DNA of 64,000 nucleotides from Candidatus Tepidifontimicrobium thermophilum (GTDB lineage Bacteria; Sysuimicrobiota; Sysuimicrobiia; Sysuimicrobiales; Sysuimicrobiaceae): assembly GCA_031296405.1 (NCBI GenBank), contig JAVKKH010000010.1, forward strand, positions 1 to 64,000, read 5' to 3'. The translations under genes were made by a program, and so were the position numbers. The notes under the pieces are model-generated. The model was not told the DNA's origin, made no database searches, and was given only the letters and a program-made list of their open reading frames with translations. Of this stretch, positions 54,742 to 62,075 are shown in pieces. The stretch's first letter is position 1; the number at the start of each line of letters is the position of its first letter.

Positions 54742-54770
54742 TTGGCCCCGTGCGGCGGGTGTGCTACAAT
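54742..54770 (+). promoter_or_regulatory. Promoter of the yjbQ gene with extended -10
   Basis: TTGGCC (54742-54747) lies 17 bp from TACAAT (54765-54770), and TG stands at the extended -10 position. The leader to GTG 54854 is about 77 nt. Together with the minus-strand promoter it forms a compact divergent pair. Confidence 0.65.
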
Positions 54771-54853
54771 CCCGCTGATCTCGCAGGAACCCACGGACGG
54801 ACCCTCGCCGGCCGCCAAGGCCGCGCAGGGTGTGACAAGGGAGGTATGCAGGC

Positions 54854-55315
54854 GTGAAGCGGGCGGCCGAGGCGGCTTCGGGGCTGTTCAAGGTCTTCAC
54901 GGAAACCTTCCAGATCCACAGCACGGAGCGGTTCGAGGTCCGGAACATCACCGACCTGGTCCGGAACCTCCCCGCCCTGGCGGAGGTCACGCACGGGATC
55001 GTGCACCTGCAGTCCCTGCACACGACCACCGCGCTGTTCCTCAACGAGTTCCAGGACGCCCTACTGCAGGACGTCCGGGAGCTGCTGCAGCGGCTGGTAG
55101 CCGAGACGGAGCGCTACTTCCACAACGACCCCGCCTACTCCGACTGCGACCGGAGCAACGCCACCTCTCACCTCCGGTCGCTGCTCCTGGGGAACAGCGT
55201 CACCATCCCCATCCACGAGGGGAAGCTGCTGCTGGGCCGGTTCCAGAGCGTGATCTTCGCGGAGCTGGACGGCCCGCAGACGCGCCGGATCGTGGCGCAG
55301 GTCATGGGCGTCTAA
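54854..55315 (+). CDS. YjbQ-family protein (UPF0047, secondary thiamine-phosphate synthase type)
   Basis: The product (153 residues) has the UPF0047 core: HGIVHLQSLHTTTALFLNE, LLQRLVAETERYFHNDP, CDRSNATSHLRSLLLGNS and IHEGKLLLGRFQSVIFAELDG. Members such as E. coli YjbQ have been described as having a weak thiamine-phosphate synthase activity; the main role is unclear. The conserved His residues probably bind metal. The 24-residue N-terminus before the core is family-like. GTG 54854 was chosen; an ATG seven bases earlier is out of frame. It is monocistronic, converging on a MoeB-rhodanese gene with a shared terminator region. Confidence 0.87.
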   Translation: MKRAAEAASGLFKVFTETFQIHSTERFEVRNITDLVRNLPALAEVTHGIVHLQSLHTTTALFLNEFQDALLQDVRELLQRLVAETERYFHNDPAYSDCDRSNATSHLRSLLLGNSVTIPIHEGKLLLGRFQSVIFAELDGPQTRRIVAQVMGV

Positions 55316-55332
55316 AAGACCCGTCAGGGGTC
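55314..55332 (-). terminator. Terminator of the MoeB-rhodanese gene
   Basis: GACCC (55332-55328) and GGGTC (55322-55318) pair on the minus strand across a 5-nt loop and run into TTTT (55317-55314). The stem is only five base pairs, so strength is moderate. It overlaps the yjbQ stop codon. Confidence 0.5.
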
Positions 55333-55357
55333 GCGCCGAGGGGGAAGGAGCCCGCCC

Positions 55358-56542
55358 TCAGGTCCGGCCTGCGGGCTCGCCCTCCGGTTCCGGCAGGCCC
55401 GTGCGGACCGGCCGGCCCGCGTTCTGCCAGGCGAGGATCCCACCCACCAGGTTGAACACGCGGTCGTAGCCGCGCTCCCGGAGCCACTGGGTCACCTTGC
55501 CGCTGCGCTGGCCGGAGGCGCAGTACACCACCACGGTCCGGTCCCTGGGGATCTCGTGGTACCGGGCCTCCACCTGGCCCATGGGGATCCACCGCATGCC
55601 CTCGATGTGGGCCTGAGCCACCTCCCAGGCCTCGCGCACGTCCAACAGCACGGCCCCCTCCCGGAGCAGCCCGTCCACCTCCGCCACGGACACCTCCGCG
55701 GGAGCCGGCTGGACCTCCACGGAGCGGTCGTGAGCCGGCACCCCGCAGAAGGCCTCGTAGTCGATGAGCTCGCGGAGGGTGGGGTGGTCGCCGCACACCG
55801 GGCAGTCGGGGTTCCGGGTCCACCGGACGAAGCGGATCTCGCCGGAAAGCGCGTCGAACAGCATGAGCCGGTTGGCCAGGGTCTCCCCCACCCCCAGGAG
55901 GATCTTGATGGCCTCCAGGGCTTGGTGGGTGCCCATGAAGCCGGCCACCGCCCCCACGATCCCGGCCTCCGCGCAGGAGGGCACCGCCCCCGGCGGCGGG
56001 GGGCTGGGGAACAGGCAACGGTAGCAGCCCCGGCCCGGGAGGAAGGTGGTCGCCTGCCCCTCCCAACGCAGGATGCTGGCGTCCACCAGGGGCTTCCCCA
56101 GCAGCACGCACGCGTCGTTGACCAGGTAACGGGTGGGGAAGTTGTCGCTGCCGTTGATGACCACGTCGTACTGCGAGAGGATCTCCAGGGCGTTGGCGGA
56201 GGTCAGCACGGTCTGGTGGGGCACCACCCGCACGTCGGGGTTCACGTCCTCCAAGGTCCGGCGGGCCGACTGGGTCTTGGGCCGGCCGATGTCGTGGTTG
56301 AAGTGCAGGATCTGCCGGTGCAGGTTGGTGAGGTCCACCCGGTCACCGTCTACGATCCCGATGGTGCCCACTCCCGCAGCGGCCAGGTACAGGGCCGCGG
56401 GCGACCCGAGCCCTCCGGCGCCCACCACCAGCACGCGGCCTTCCAGCAGCCTGCGCTGGCCCCCTACCCCGACCTCCTCCAGGATGATCTGCCTGGAGTA
56501 CCTCTGGAGCTGTTCCTCCGTCAGAGCCTCGACCTTCGTCAT
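55358..56542 (-). CDS. MoeB/ThiF-type adenylyltransferase fused to rhodanese
   Basis: The product (394 residues) has an E1-like domain (1-270: LQRYSRQIILEEVGVGGQ, VVGAGGLGSPAALYLAAAG, the Arg in NLHRQILH, zinc cysteines CYRC and CPVC) and a C-terminal rhodanese domain (about 285-390) with active Cys in VVYCASGQRSGK. Such proteins adenylate and sulfurate C-terminal Gly-Gly of MoaD- or ThiS-like carriers. The MoaD-MoaE fusion at 28101 is one possible client. ATG 56542 has a GGGAGACGAG site and follows a leader of about 135 nt with a strong hairpin. It is a single gene, convergent with yjbQ. Confidence 0.93.
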   Translation of the reverse strand: MTKVEALTEEQLQRYSRQIILEEVGVGGQRRLLEGRVLVVGAGGLGSPAALYLAAAGVGTIGIVDGDRVDLTNLHRQILHFNHDIGRPKTQSARRTLEDVNPDVRVVPHQTVLTSANALEILSQYDVVINGSDNFPTRYLVNDACVLLGKPLVDASILRWEGQATTFLPGRGCYRCLFPSPPPPGAVPSCAEAGIVGAVAGFMGTHQALEAIKILLGVGETLANRLMLFDALSGEIRFVRWTRNPDCPVCGDHPTLRELIDYEAFCGVPAHDRSVEVQPAPAEVSVAEVDGLLREGAVLLDVREAWEVAQAHIEGMRWIPMGQVEARYHEIPRDRTVVVYCASGQRSGKVTQWLRERGYDRVFNLVGGILAWQNAGRPVRTGLPEPEGEPAGRT

Positions 56543-56594
56543 ACTCGTCTCCCGAACGCCTGAGTGGGTTCCGAATCCGGACAACGCGGGACGC

Positions 56595-56630
56595 GCGGGG
56601 GTATCCTCCCGAAGCGGGGTCTACCCCCGC
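56595..56630 (-). promoter_or_regulatory. Strong hairpin in the leader of the MoeB-rhodanese gene
   Basis: GCGGGGGTA (56595-56603) and its exact complement TACCCCCGC (56622-56630) enclose a smaller stem CCCG-AAG-CGGG (56607-56617). It lies about 50 nt downstream of the predicted minus-strand start site and 52 nt before the ATG. No T-run follows, so a regulatory or attenuator role is possible. It does not match a riboswitch class known to me. Confidence 0.5.
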
Positions 56631-56683
56631 CGGGGACAGATGCACTCGCGGGGCTTTCGCAGGCCTCCCATGGGTCCGCTAGG

Positions 56684-56712
56684 AGGGTACCCGACCCGAG
56701 GGCCGGTGTCAA
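56684..56712 (-). promoter_or_regulatory. Predicted sigma-70 promoter for the MoeB-rhodanese gene
   Basis: A perfect TTGACA (56712-56707) lies 17 bp from TACCCT (56689-56684) on the minus strand. The leader to ATG 56542 is about 135 nt, long enough for structured regulation. Confidence 0.65.
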
Positions 56713-56783
56713 ACGCGGAGGCAGCCCCAACCACGCGAGCGGGGTCGCTGACATGGGTGAACGGCGCGGGCGCCCGCACCCTC

Positions 56784-56792
56784 TGCTAAAAT
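56784..56792 (+). promoter_or_regulatory. Extended -10 promoter (TGCTAAAAT) for the ferredoxin-NADP reductase gene
   Basis: TG-C-TAAAAT is an extended -10 motif; no -35 is visible 17 bp upstream. Transcription would start about 20 nt before ATG 56820, which has AAGGAGG in front. Confidence 0.55.
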
Positions 56793-56819
56793 GCCCGCAG
56801 AACGCGTCAAGGAGGCGTC

Positions 56820-57833
56820 ATGGACCTGTACGACATCACCATCATCGGTGCAGGCCCCACCGGGTTGTTCGCGGCTTACTACGCGGGGTTCCGGGCCCTG
56901 CGGACGAAGATCATCGACAGCCAGTCCGACCTGGGTGGTCAGGTCACCGCCCTGTACCCCGACAAGTACATCTACGACGTGGCGGGATTCCCCAAGATCC
57001 TCGGCAAGGACCTCATCCGCAACCAGATCGAGCAGGCCATGCAGTACAACCCCACGGTCGTCCTCAACGAGCGGGTGGAGGTCCTGGAACGGCTGCCCGA
57101 CGGCCACTACCGCCTGGTCACCCACACGGGCCAGGAGCACTTCACCCGGGTCGTGCTGATCGCCGCGGGGATCGGTGCGTTCACCCCCAAGAAGTACAAC
57201 CGCCCCGAGCTGGACCGGTACGAGGGGCGGGGCCTGTTCTTCTCGGTCCGCAACCGGGACGACTTCCGGGGCCGGCGGGTGCTGGTGGTGGGAGGCGGGG
57301 ACAGCGCCCTGGACTGGGCCCTGAACCTGCTGCCCATCACGCGGGAGCTCACCCTGATCCACCGGCGGGACCAGTTCCGCGCCCACGAGGACTCCGTGCG
57401 CAAGCTTATGAGCTCGGAGGCCAGGGTCAAGCTCTTCTACGAGCTGAAGGCCCTGGAGGGGGACGAGCGGGTGGAGCGCGCGGTCATCTTCAACAACCGG
57501 ACCAAAGAGGAGGAGGTCCTGGAGGTGGACGCGGTCCTGGCCTTCCTCGGGCTGGTGAGCAACTTGGGGCCCATCCGGGAGTGGGGGCTCCAGATCGAGG
57601 ACGACTCCATCGTGGTGAACACCAAGATGGAGACGAACCTGCCCGGCGTGTACGCGGCCGGCGACATCACCACGTACCCCGGGAAGCTCAAGCTCATCGC
57701 CACCGCGTACGGGGAGGCAGCCACCGCGGTCAACAACGCCTACACGTACCTGAACCCGGGCGCCAAGGCCTTCCCCGGACACTCCAGTGCCATCATGGAG
57801 AAGAAGGAACGGGAGGCAGCCCGGGCCGGCTGA
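56820..57833 (+). CDS. Ferredoxin-NADP+ reductase (TrxB-like, YumC type)
   Basis: The product (337 residues) resembles thioredoxin reductase but lacks its CxxC; it has FAD motif IIGAGPTGLFAAYYAGFRA, NADP motif VVGGGDSALDWALNLL and the C-terminal AGDITTYPGKLKLIATAYGEAA. This is the bacterial TrxB-like FNR group, which moves electrons between NADPH and ferredoxin. ATG 56820 has AAGGAGG ideally spaced. It is a single gene converging on the HPF-sigma gene. It may supply reduced ferredoxin for Fe-S and radical-SAM enzymes such as LipA nearby, by inference. Confidence 0.93.
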   Translation: MDLYDITIIGAGPTGLFAAYYAGFRALRTKIIDSQSDLGGQVTALYPDKYIYDVAGFPKILGKDLIRNQIEQAMQYNPTVVLNERVEVLERLPDGHYRLVTHTGQEHFTRVVLIAAGIGAFTPKKYNRPELDRYEGRGLFFSVRNRDDFRGRRVLVVGGGDSALDWALNLLPITRELTLIHRRDQFRAHEDSVRKLMSSEARVKLFYELKALEGDERVERAVIFNNRTKEEEVLEVDAVLAFLGLVSNLGPIREWGLQIEDDSIVVNTKMETNLPGVYAAGDITTYPGKLKLIATAYGEAATAVNNAYTYLNPGAKAFPGHSSAIMEKKEREAARAG

Positions 57834-57857
57834 AATTCCCTACCGGACCGGCCGGGG

Positions 57858-58523
57858 TCAGTCGCCGCCCCGGACGGCGGCCACCGGTTCCATCCTAAGA
57901 GTGCGCTTGGCCACCCACGCCAGCCAGCCGCCCACGGTCCACCGGGCGGGCTTCCGGGCCAGGTTGCGGAAGCCCACGGACAGGGCGTCCGCCACCGCCT
58001 GCTGCACGGCCTCCGGGGTGACGGGCCGGCCCAGCCGCAGGAGCTCGCGCTCCACCGCCCGTCGCAGGGCCGGCAGGTCCTCGTCCGCCAGCCGGTCGAA
58101 GGCCTCCCGGTCACCGGCCAGGGCCCGGTCCAGCAGCTCCCGTTCCTCCAGGAGCGTCCGCTGGTAAGCCTCCACCGCTTCCTCGGGCAGCGAGGCACGA
58201 CGGCGCTCGTGGGCGTGCTCCCGCCTGAGCTGGGCCTTGTACCGGGACAGCTGCTGCTCCAGGTCGTCGAAGGCGGCCCGGATCCAGCCCTCCGGGGTCG
58301 CGGACCGGTTGCGCCGGGCGTACAGCACCCGCCCGGGAAGGTACAGCCGGGCGCTGCCGGTGTACTCCTCCTTCCGGGCGGCCCGCTCCACCTGGACCTG
58401 CAGGTGCACGAGATCCGCCCGGAAGTGACGCAGGCGGCGCTGTAGCCGCGCCAGGGAGCGGTCCAAGACCTCGCGGGCGTACTCACCCAGCTCGAACCGC
58501 CGTGTGGTCACGTGCACTTCCAT
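57858..58523 (-). CDS. Ribosome-hibernation (HPF/RaiA) domain fused to a sigma-70 region-2-like domain
   Basis: The product (221 residues) has an N-terminal S30AE/HPF-like domain (about 1-105: EVHVTTRRFELGEYAREVLDR, YTGSARLYLPGRVLYAR, an aligned AAFDDLEQQLSRYKAQLRR) that would bind the ribosomal subunit interface. After a helical linker, residues 125-212 look like sigma-70 region 2 (LLDRALAGDREAFDRLADEDL, EAVQQAVADALSVGFRNLA, GGWLAWVAKRTLRM) but without region 4. Whether it can still bind RNA polymerase is unknown. ATG 58523 has GGAGGAG upstream and overlaps the redoxin stop by 16 nt. It is the last gene of the 2-oxoacid-dehydrogenase run. Confidence 0.78.
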   Translation of the reverse strand: MEVHVTTRRFELGEYAREVLDRSLARLQRRLRHFRADLVHLQVQVERAARKEEYTGSARLYLPGRVLYARRNRSATPEGWIRAAFDDLEQQLSRYKAQLRREHAHERRRASLPEEAVEAYQRTLLEERELLDRALAGDREAFDRLADEDLPALRRAVERELLRLGRPVTPEAVQQAVADALSVGFRNLARKPARWTVGGWLAWVAKRTLRMEPVAAVRGGD

Positions 58524-58981
58524 GCCGTCTCCTCCCCACTGAGTTCCTGCCAGGCCGGTTCCACCCCACACGTGCCGCACTCCGGCTCCTGCACCCCCAC
58601 CCACCGCACCGCTGCGTCCACCTGCTCCCAGTCCGGCTCCCCGGGGTGCGCCAGAACCCAGCCGGCGGCCACTTCCCCGCGACGGTCCAGCACCAGCACC
58701 ACCGCGTCCGCCTCCGGGCCGTACTGCCGGCGGGTGCGTCCCGTAGGGTCCCGCACCTGGGGGAACGGCGCCTCCAACCCTGCTTCCTCCTCGCGGACTC
58801 CCAGCGCCTCCACGCCCCAGGAGGACCACGCTCCGGCCCGCCGGCCCGCCGCCCGGGCCAGCTGGCGGCAGCTGAGGCAACCCGGACCGTGCAGGACCAG
58901 CACCACGTGCGCGTGCAGACGCCAACTCGGTAACGTCTGTCCCTGGCCGCCGTCCTCCACCCATACCGTCGCGGGTCTCAC
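58508..58981 (-). CDS. Thioredoxin-fold redoxin with two CxxC motifs
   Basis: The product (157 residues) has a thioredoxin-like fold: central strand HVVLVLHGPGCLSCRQLARAA with CxxC at 35-38, PFPQVRDPTGRTRRQYGP and AVVLVLDRRGEVAAGWV. A second CxxC (CGTC, 135-138) and a final Cys156 lie in the C-terminal tail. This suggests a redoxin with an extra disulfide relay or metal site. GTG 58981 overlaps the lipA stop as GTGA. Coupling to lipoyl synthase suggests a link with lipoate or Fe-S redox chemistry, but that is an inference. Confidence 0.78.
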   Translation of the reverse strand: MRPATVWVEDGGQGQTLPSWRLHAHVVLVLHGPGCLSCRQLARAAGRRAGAWSSWGVEALGVREEEAGLEAPFPQVRDPTGRTRRQYGPEADAVVLVLDRRGEVAAGWVLAHPGEPDWEQVDAAVRWVGVQEPECGTCGVEPAWQELSGEETAWKCT

Positions 58982-59853
58982 CGTACCGCCGCCCTCTGGA
59001 CCTGTTCGTCCGCGTGGTAGCTGCTGCGCACCAAGGGCCCGGACTCCACGTGGCGGAACCCCATCGCCAGGCCCAGCCGTTTGATCTCCGCGAACTCCTC
59101 CGGGTGCCAGTACCGGTGCACGGGCTCGTAGCCCGGGCCTGGGCTCAGGTACTGCCCCACGGTCACGATGTCGCAGCCCACGGACCGCAGGTCCCGGAGG
59201 GTGTCCACCACCTGGTCGAAGGTCTCGCCCAGGCCCACCATGAGGCCGCTCTTGGTCAGGCACGGGTATCCCCACCGCTTCACCCGCGCCAGCAGCTCCA
59301 GGGATCGGTCGTAGTTGCCCCCGCTGCGTACCCTCTTGAACACAGGCCGTACCGTCTCGATGTTGTGGTTGAGGATGTCGGGGCCGGCGTCCAGCACCGT
59401 CCGGAGCGCTTCCGGGTCGCCCTTGAAGTCCGGGATGAGGACCTCCACGGTGCAGTCGGGCTGGAGCTGGCGGATCCGGCGGATGGTCTGGGCGAACACC
59501 GCGGCCCCACCGTCCCGGAGGTCGTCCCGGTCCACGGAGGTCACCACCGCGTGGCGCAGCCCCATGGCCGCCACCGCCCGCGCCACCCGCTCCGGCTCCC
59601 TCCAGTCCACCTCCGTGGGCAGCCCGTGGGCGATGGCGCAGTACGAGCAGTTCCGCGTGCAGACGTTCCCCAGGATGAGGAAGGTGGCGGTCCGCCGCTC
59701 CCAGCAGTCCCCGATGTTCGGGCAGCGCGCTTCCTCGCACACCGTGTGCAGCCGCTGGGAGCGCATGATGGCCACCAGCTCGCGGTAGTTGGGGCCGGAG
59801 GGCAGGCGGGCCTTCAGCCACGGCGGGCGCTGCGGAACAGGCGCGATAGCCAA
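58978..59853 (-). CDS. lipA: Lipoyl synthase
   Basis: The product (291 residues) is a radical-SAM enzyme inserting two sulfurs into octanoyl groups on E2 proteins. It has the auxiliary cluster motif CEEARCPNIGDC and the radical-SAM motif CTRNCSYC, followed by HAVVTSVDRDDL and GLMVGLGETFDQVV. TTG 59853 was chosen because GGAGG lies 7 nt upstream. It follows the E2 gene by 19 nt, so it is expressed with its substrate protein. No lipB gene is in the window. Confidence 0.95.
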   Translation of the reverse strand: MAIAPVPQRPPWLKARLPSGPNYRELVAIMRSQRLHTVCEEARCPNIGDCWERRTATFLILGNVCTRNCSYCAIAHGLPTEVDWREPERVARAVAAMGLRHAVVTSVDRDDLRDGGAAVFAQTIRRIRQLQPDCTVEVLIPDFKGDPEALRTVLDAGPDILNHNIETVRPVFKRVRSGGNYDRSLELLARVKRWGYPCLTKSGLMVGLGETFDQVVDTLRDLRSVGCDIVTVGQYLSPGPGYEPVHRYWHPEEFAEIKRLGLAMGFRHVESGPLVRSSYHADEQVQRAAVR

Positions 59854-59872
59854 GACAGGACCTCCTCTGCAT

Positions 59873-61048
59873 TCAGCGCGTCACAGGGTCTACAGCTTCC
59901 AGGCTGGCTTTCACGTGGTTGAGGAACTGCACCGCCACCGCGCCGTCGAACACCCTGTGGTCGAAGGACAGCCCCAGGTGCATAACCGAACGGATGGCGA
60001 TGGCGTCGTCGCGGACCACCGGCCGCTTCACGATGGCGTCCGTGGCCAGGATGGCGGCCTGCGGGTAGTTCACGATGGGGAGCGACCACACGGACCCGAA
60101 CACCCCGGGGTTGGTGAGGGTGAAGGTCCCGCCCTGCACGTCCTCCAGGGTCAGCTTCCCCTCCCGCGCGCGACGGGTGAGGTCTTCCAGCTCCCGGGCG
60201 AGGCCCACCAGACTCTTCTCCTCCGCCCGGTGGACCACCGGCACCACCAGCCCGTCCTCCACGGACACCGCGATGCCGAGGTTCACGTGGGGCTTGAAGA
60301 CGATGGCGTCGTCCGCCCACTGCGCGTTCACCACGGGGAACGCCCGCAGGGCCTCCACCGCCGCGCGGGCGAACAGCGCGGTGTAGGTGAGCCGGACCCC
60401 GTGCTGCTGCTGGAAGGCCTCCCGGTGGGCGTCGAACCACCGGACCAGGTCGGTGACGTCCGCCTCCACCACCCCGTACGCGTGCGGGACCTCCCGCTTG
60501 GCCCGGCTCAGGCGCTCCGCGATGGTCCGCCGCACGGGCGACAGCGGCACCCGGCGCTCCTCCGCCACCGGCGCGGCGGGGGCGGCGGGAGGCGGGACGG
60601 GCTGAGCGGCCGCCTGCTGCTTGCGGCGCTCCACGTAGCTCAGGACGTCCTGCTTCGTGATCCGGCCGCCCGTGCCCGTGCCGCGGATCTGCGCCAGTTC
60701 GTCCGGGGTGATCCCGTGCTCCTGCACCAACCGGCTCACCAGGGGCGAAAGCCGCCCCGCGGCGGGGGCCTCCCCCCGCGCGGGTGCCTCTGGTTGGGCC
60801 TGCGCGGGCGCTTCCTCCTCCACCCGCGCGATGACCGAGCCCACGGGCAGCGTCTGCCCCTCCTGCGCCACGATCTCCACCAGCCGGCCGGCCACCGGCG
60901 AGGGCATCTCCACGTTCACCTTGTCCGTGATGAGCTCCACCAGCGGCTCGAAGCGCTCCACCCGGTCACCCGGTGACTTCAGCCAGCGGCCGATGGTGGC
61001 CTCGTAGGTGCTCTCCCCCAGCTGCGGAAGGCGGACGTCCGTGGCCAT
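59873..61048 (-). CDS. 2-oxoacid dehydrogenase E2 (dihydrolipoyl acyltransferase)
   Basis: The product (391 residues) has one lipoyl domain (1-76, lipoyl Lys in ITDKVNVEMPSP), an E3-binding domain (about 98-135, PLVSRLVQEHGITPDELAQI, GTGTGGRITKQDV), a Pro/Ala linker and the acyltransferase domain with DHRVFDG. It transfers acyl groups from E1 to CoA. The E1 sequences and single lipoyl domain fit a branched-chain 2-oxoacid complex, but pyruvate cannot be excluded. ATG 61048 was preferred over GTG 61054 because GAGGTG lies 4 nt upstream of it. Confidence 0.92.
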   Translation of the reverse strand: MATDVRLPQLGESTYEATIGRWLKSPGDRVERFEPLVELITDKVNVEMPSPVAGRLVEIVAQEGQTLPVGSVIARVEEEAPAQAQPEAPARGEAPAAGRLSPLVSRLVQEHGITPDELAQIRGTGTGGRITKQDVLSYVERRKQQAAAQPVPPPAAPAAPVAEERRVPLSPVRRTIAERLSRAKREVPHAYGVVEADVTDLVRWFDAHREAFQQQHGVRLTYTALFARAAVEALRAFPVVNAQWADDAIVFKPHVNLGIAVSVEDGLVVPVVHRAEEKSLVGLARELEDLTRRAREGKLTLEDVQGGTFTLTNPGVFGSVWSLPIVNYPQAAILATDAIVKRPVVRDDAIAIRSVMHLGLSFDHRVFDGAVAVQFLNHVKASLEAVDPVTR

Positions 61049-61055
61049 ACGCACC

Positions 61056-62039
61056 TCAGTAGTGCGCCAGCTTGCGCACCGCGGCCAGGATCTTCTCCTG
61101 GTTGATCCAGTACCACTGTTCCAGGGGACGGGCGAAGGGGATCCCGGGCACGTCCGGGCCCGCCAGGCGCATCACCGGCCCGTCCAGATCCTCGAAGGCC
61201 TCCTCCGCAATCAGGGCCGCGATCTCGGCCCCGAACCCGCCGAAGCGGTTGTCCTCGTACACCACCAGAGCCTTGTTGGTCTTGGCCACGCTGCGCAGGA
61301 TCGTGTCCTTGTCCAGGGGCCGCAGGCAGCGGACGTCCACCACCTCCACCTCGATGCCCTCCCGGGAGGCTGCCTCTGCGGCCTGCAGGGCCTCGTGCAG
61401 GGTCCAGCCGTAAGTGAACAGGGACAGGTCCCGCCCCTCCCGCCGGACCGCCGCGGGGCCGAGCGGCACCGTGTAGTCGCCGTCCGGAACGTCCCCGCGC
61501 ACCAGGCGGTACATCCGCTTGTGCTCCAGGAACAGGACGGGGTCCGGGTCGCGCACGGCCGCCTTCAGCATCCCCTTGGCGTCGTAGGCCGTGCTGGGCG
61601 CCACCACCTTGAGGCCCGGCACGTGGGCGTAGAAAGCCTCCACACACTGGGAGTGGTACAGGGCCGTGCCGTGGGCCCCGCCGTAGGGCACACGGATCAC
61701 CAGGGGGACTCCGAAGGCCCCGTTGGACCGGTACCGCATGCGGGCCGCCTCGCTCACAATCTGGTCGAAGGCGGGGTGGATGAAGTCTGCGAACTGGATC
61801 TCCGCGATGGGCACCAGCCCGTGGCACGCCATCCCGATGGCGCAGCCCACGATGGACGACTCCGCCAGGGGCGTGTCGATCACGCGGTCCTCGCCGAACC
61901 GCTCGAACAGCCCCTGGGTCACCCCGAACACCCCGCCCTTGCGGCCCACGTCCTCGCCCAGCACCACCACCCGCTCGTCCCGTTCCATCTCCTCGTGGTG
62001 GGCGCGGTTTAAGGCGTCCACGTACCGCAGCTCCGCCAC
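61056..62039 (-). CDS. 2-oxoacid dehydrogenase E1 beta subunit
   Basis: The product (327 residues) is a thiamine-diphosphate E1 beta subunit: RAHHEEMERDERVVVLGEDVG, RVIDTPLAESSIVGCAIGMA and GFGAEIAALIAEEAFEDLDGPV. It forms a heterotetramer with E1 alpha. The sequence resembles branched-chain dehydrogenases (BkdB type) more than pyruvate dehydrogenases by length and motif set. The start is GTG 62039. It lies in order between E1 alpha and E2. Confidence 0.93.
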   Translation of the reverse strand: MAELRYVDALNRAHHEEMERDERVVVLGEDVGRKGGVFGVTQGLFERFGEDRVIDTPLAESSIVGCAIGMACHGLVPIAEIQFADFIHPAFDQIVSEAARMRYRSNGAFGVPLVIRVPYGGAHGTALYHSQCVEAFYAHVPGLKVVAPSTAYDAKGMLKAAVRDPDPVLFLEHKRMYRLVRGDVPDGDYTVPLGPAAVRREGRDLSLFTYGWTLHEALQAAEAASREGIEVEVVDVRCLRPLDKDTILRSVAKTNKALVVYEDNRFGGFGAEIAALIAEEAFEDLDGPVMRLAGPDVPGIPFARPLEQWYWINQEKILAAVRKLAHY

Positions 62040-62075
62040 AGTCCCCCTCCTCCCGGCTTCCGTCGCGCCCGTCCC

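Noticed and set aside
56539-56754. Possible small protein or known riboswitch upstream of the MoeB-rhodanese gene
   Set aside because: The open frames are short and unconserved in character, and the leader shows no SAM, TPP, FMN, cobalamin or molybdenum-cofactor motif that I can recognise. Only the hairpin was kept.
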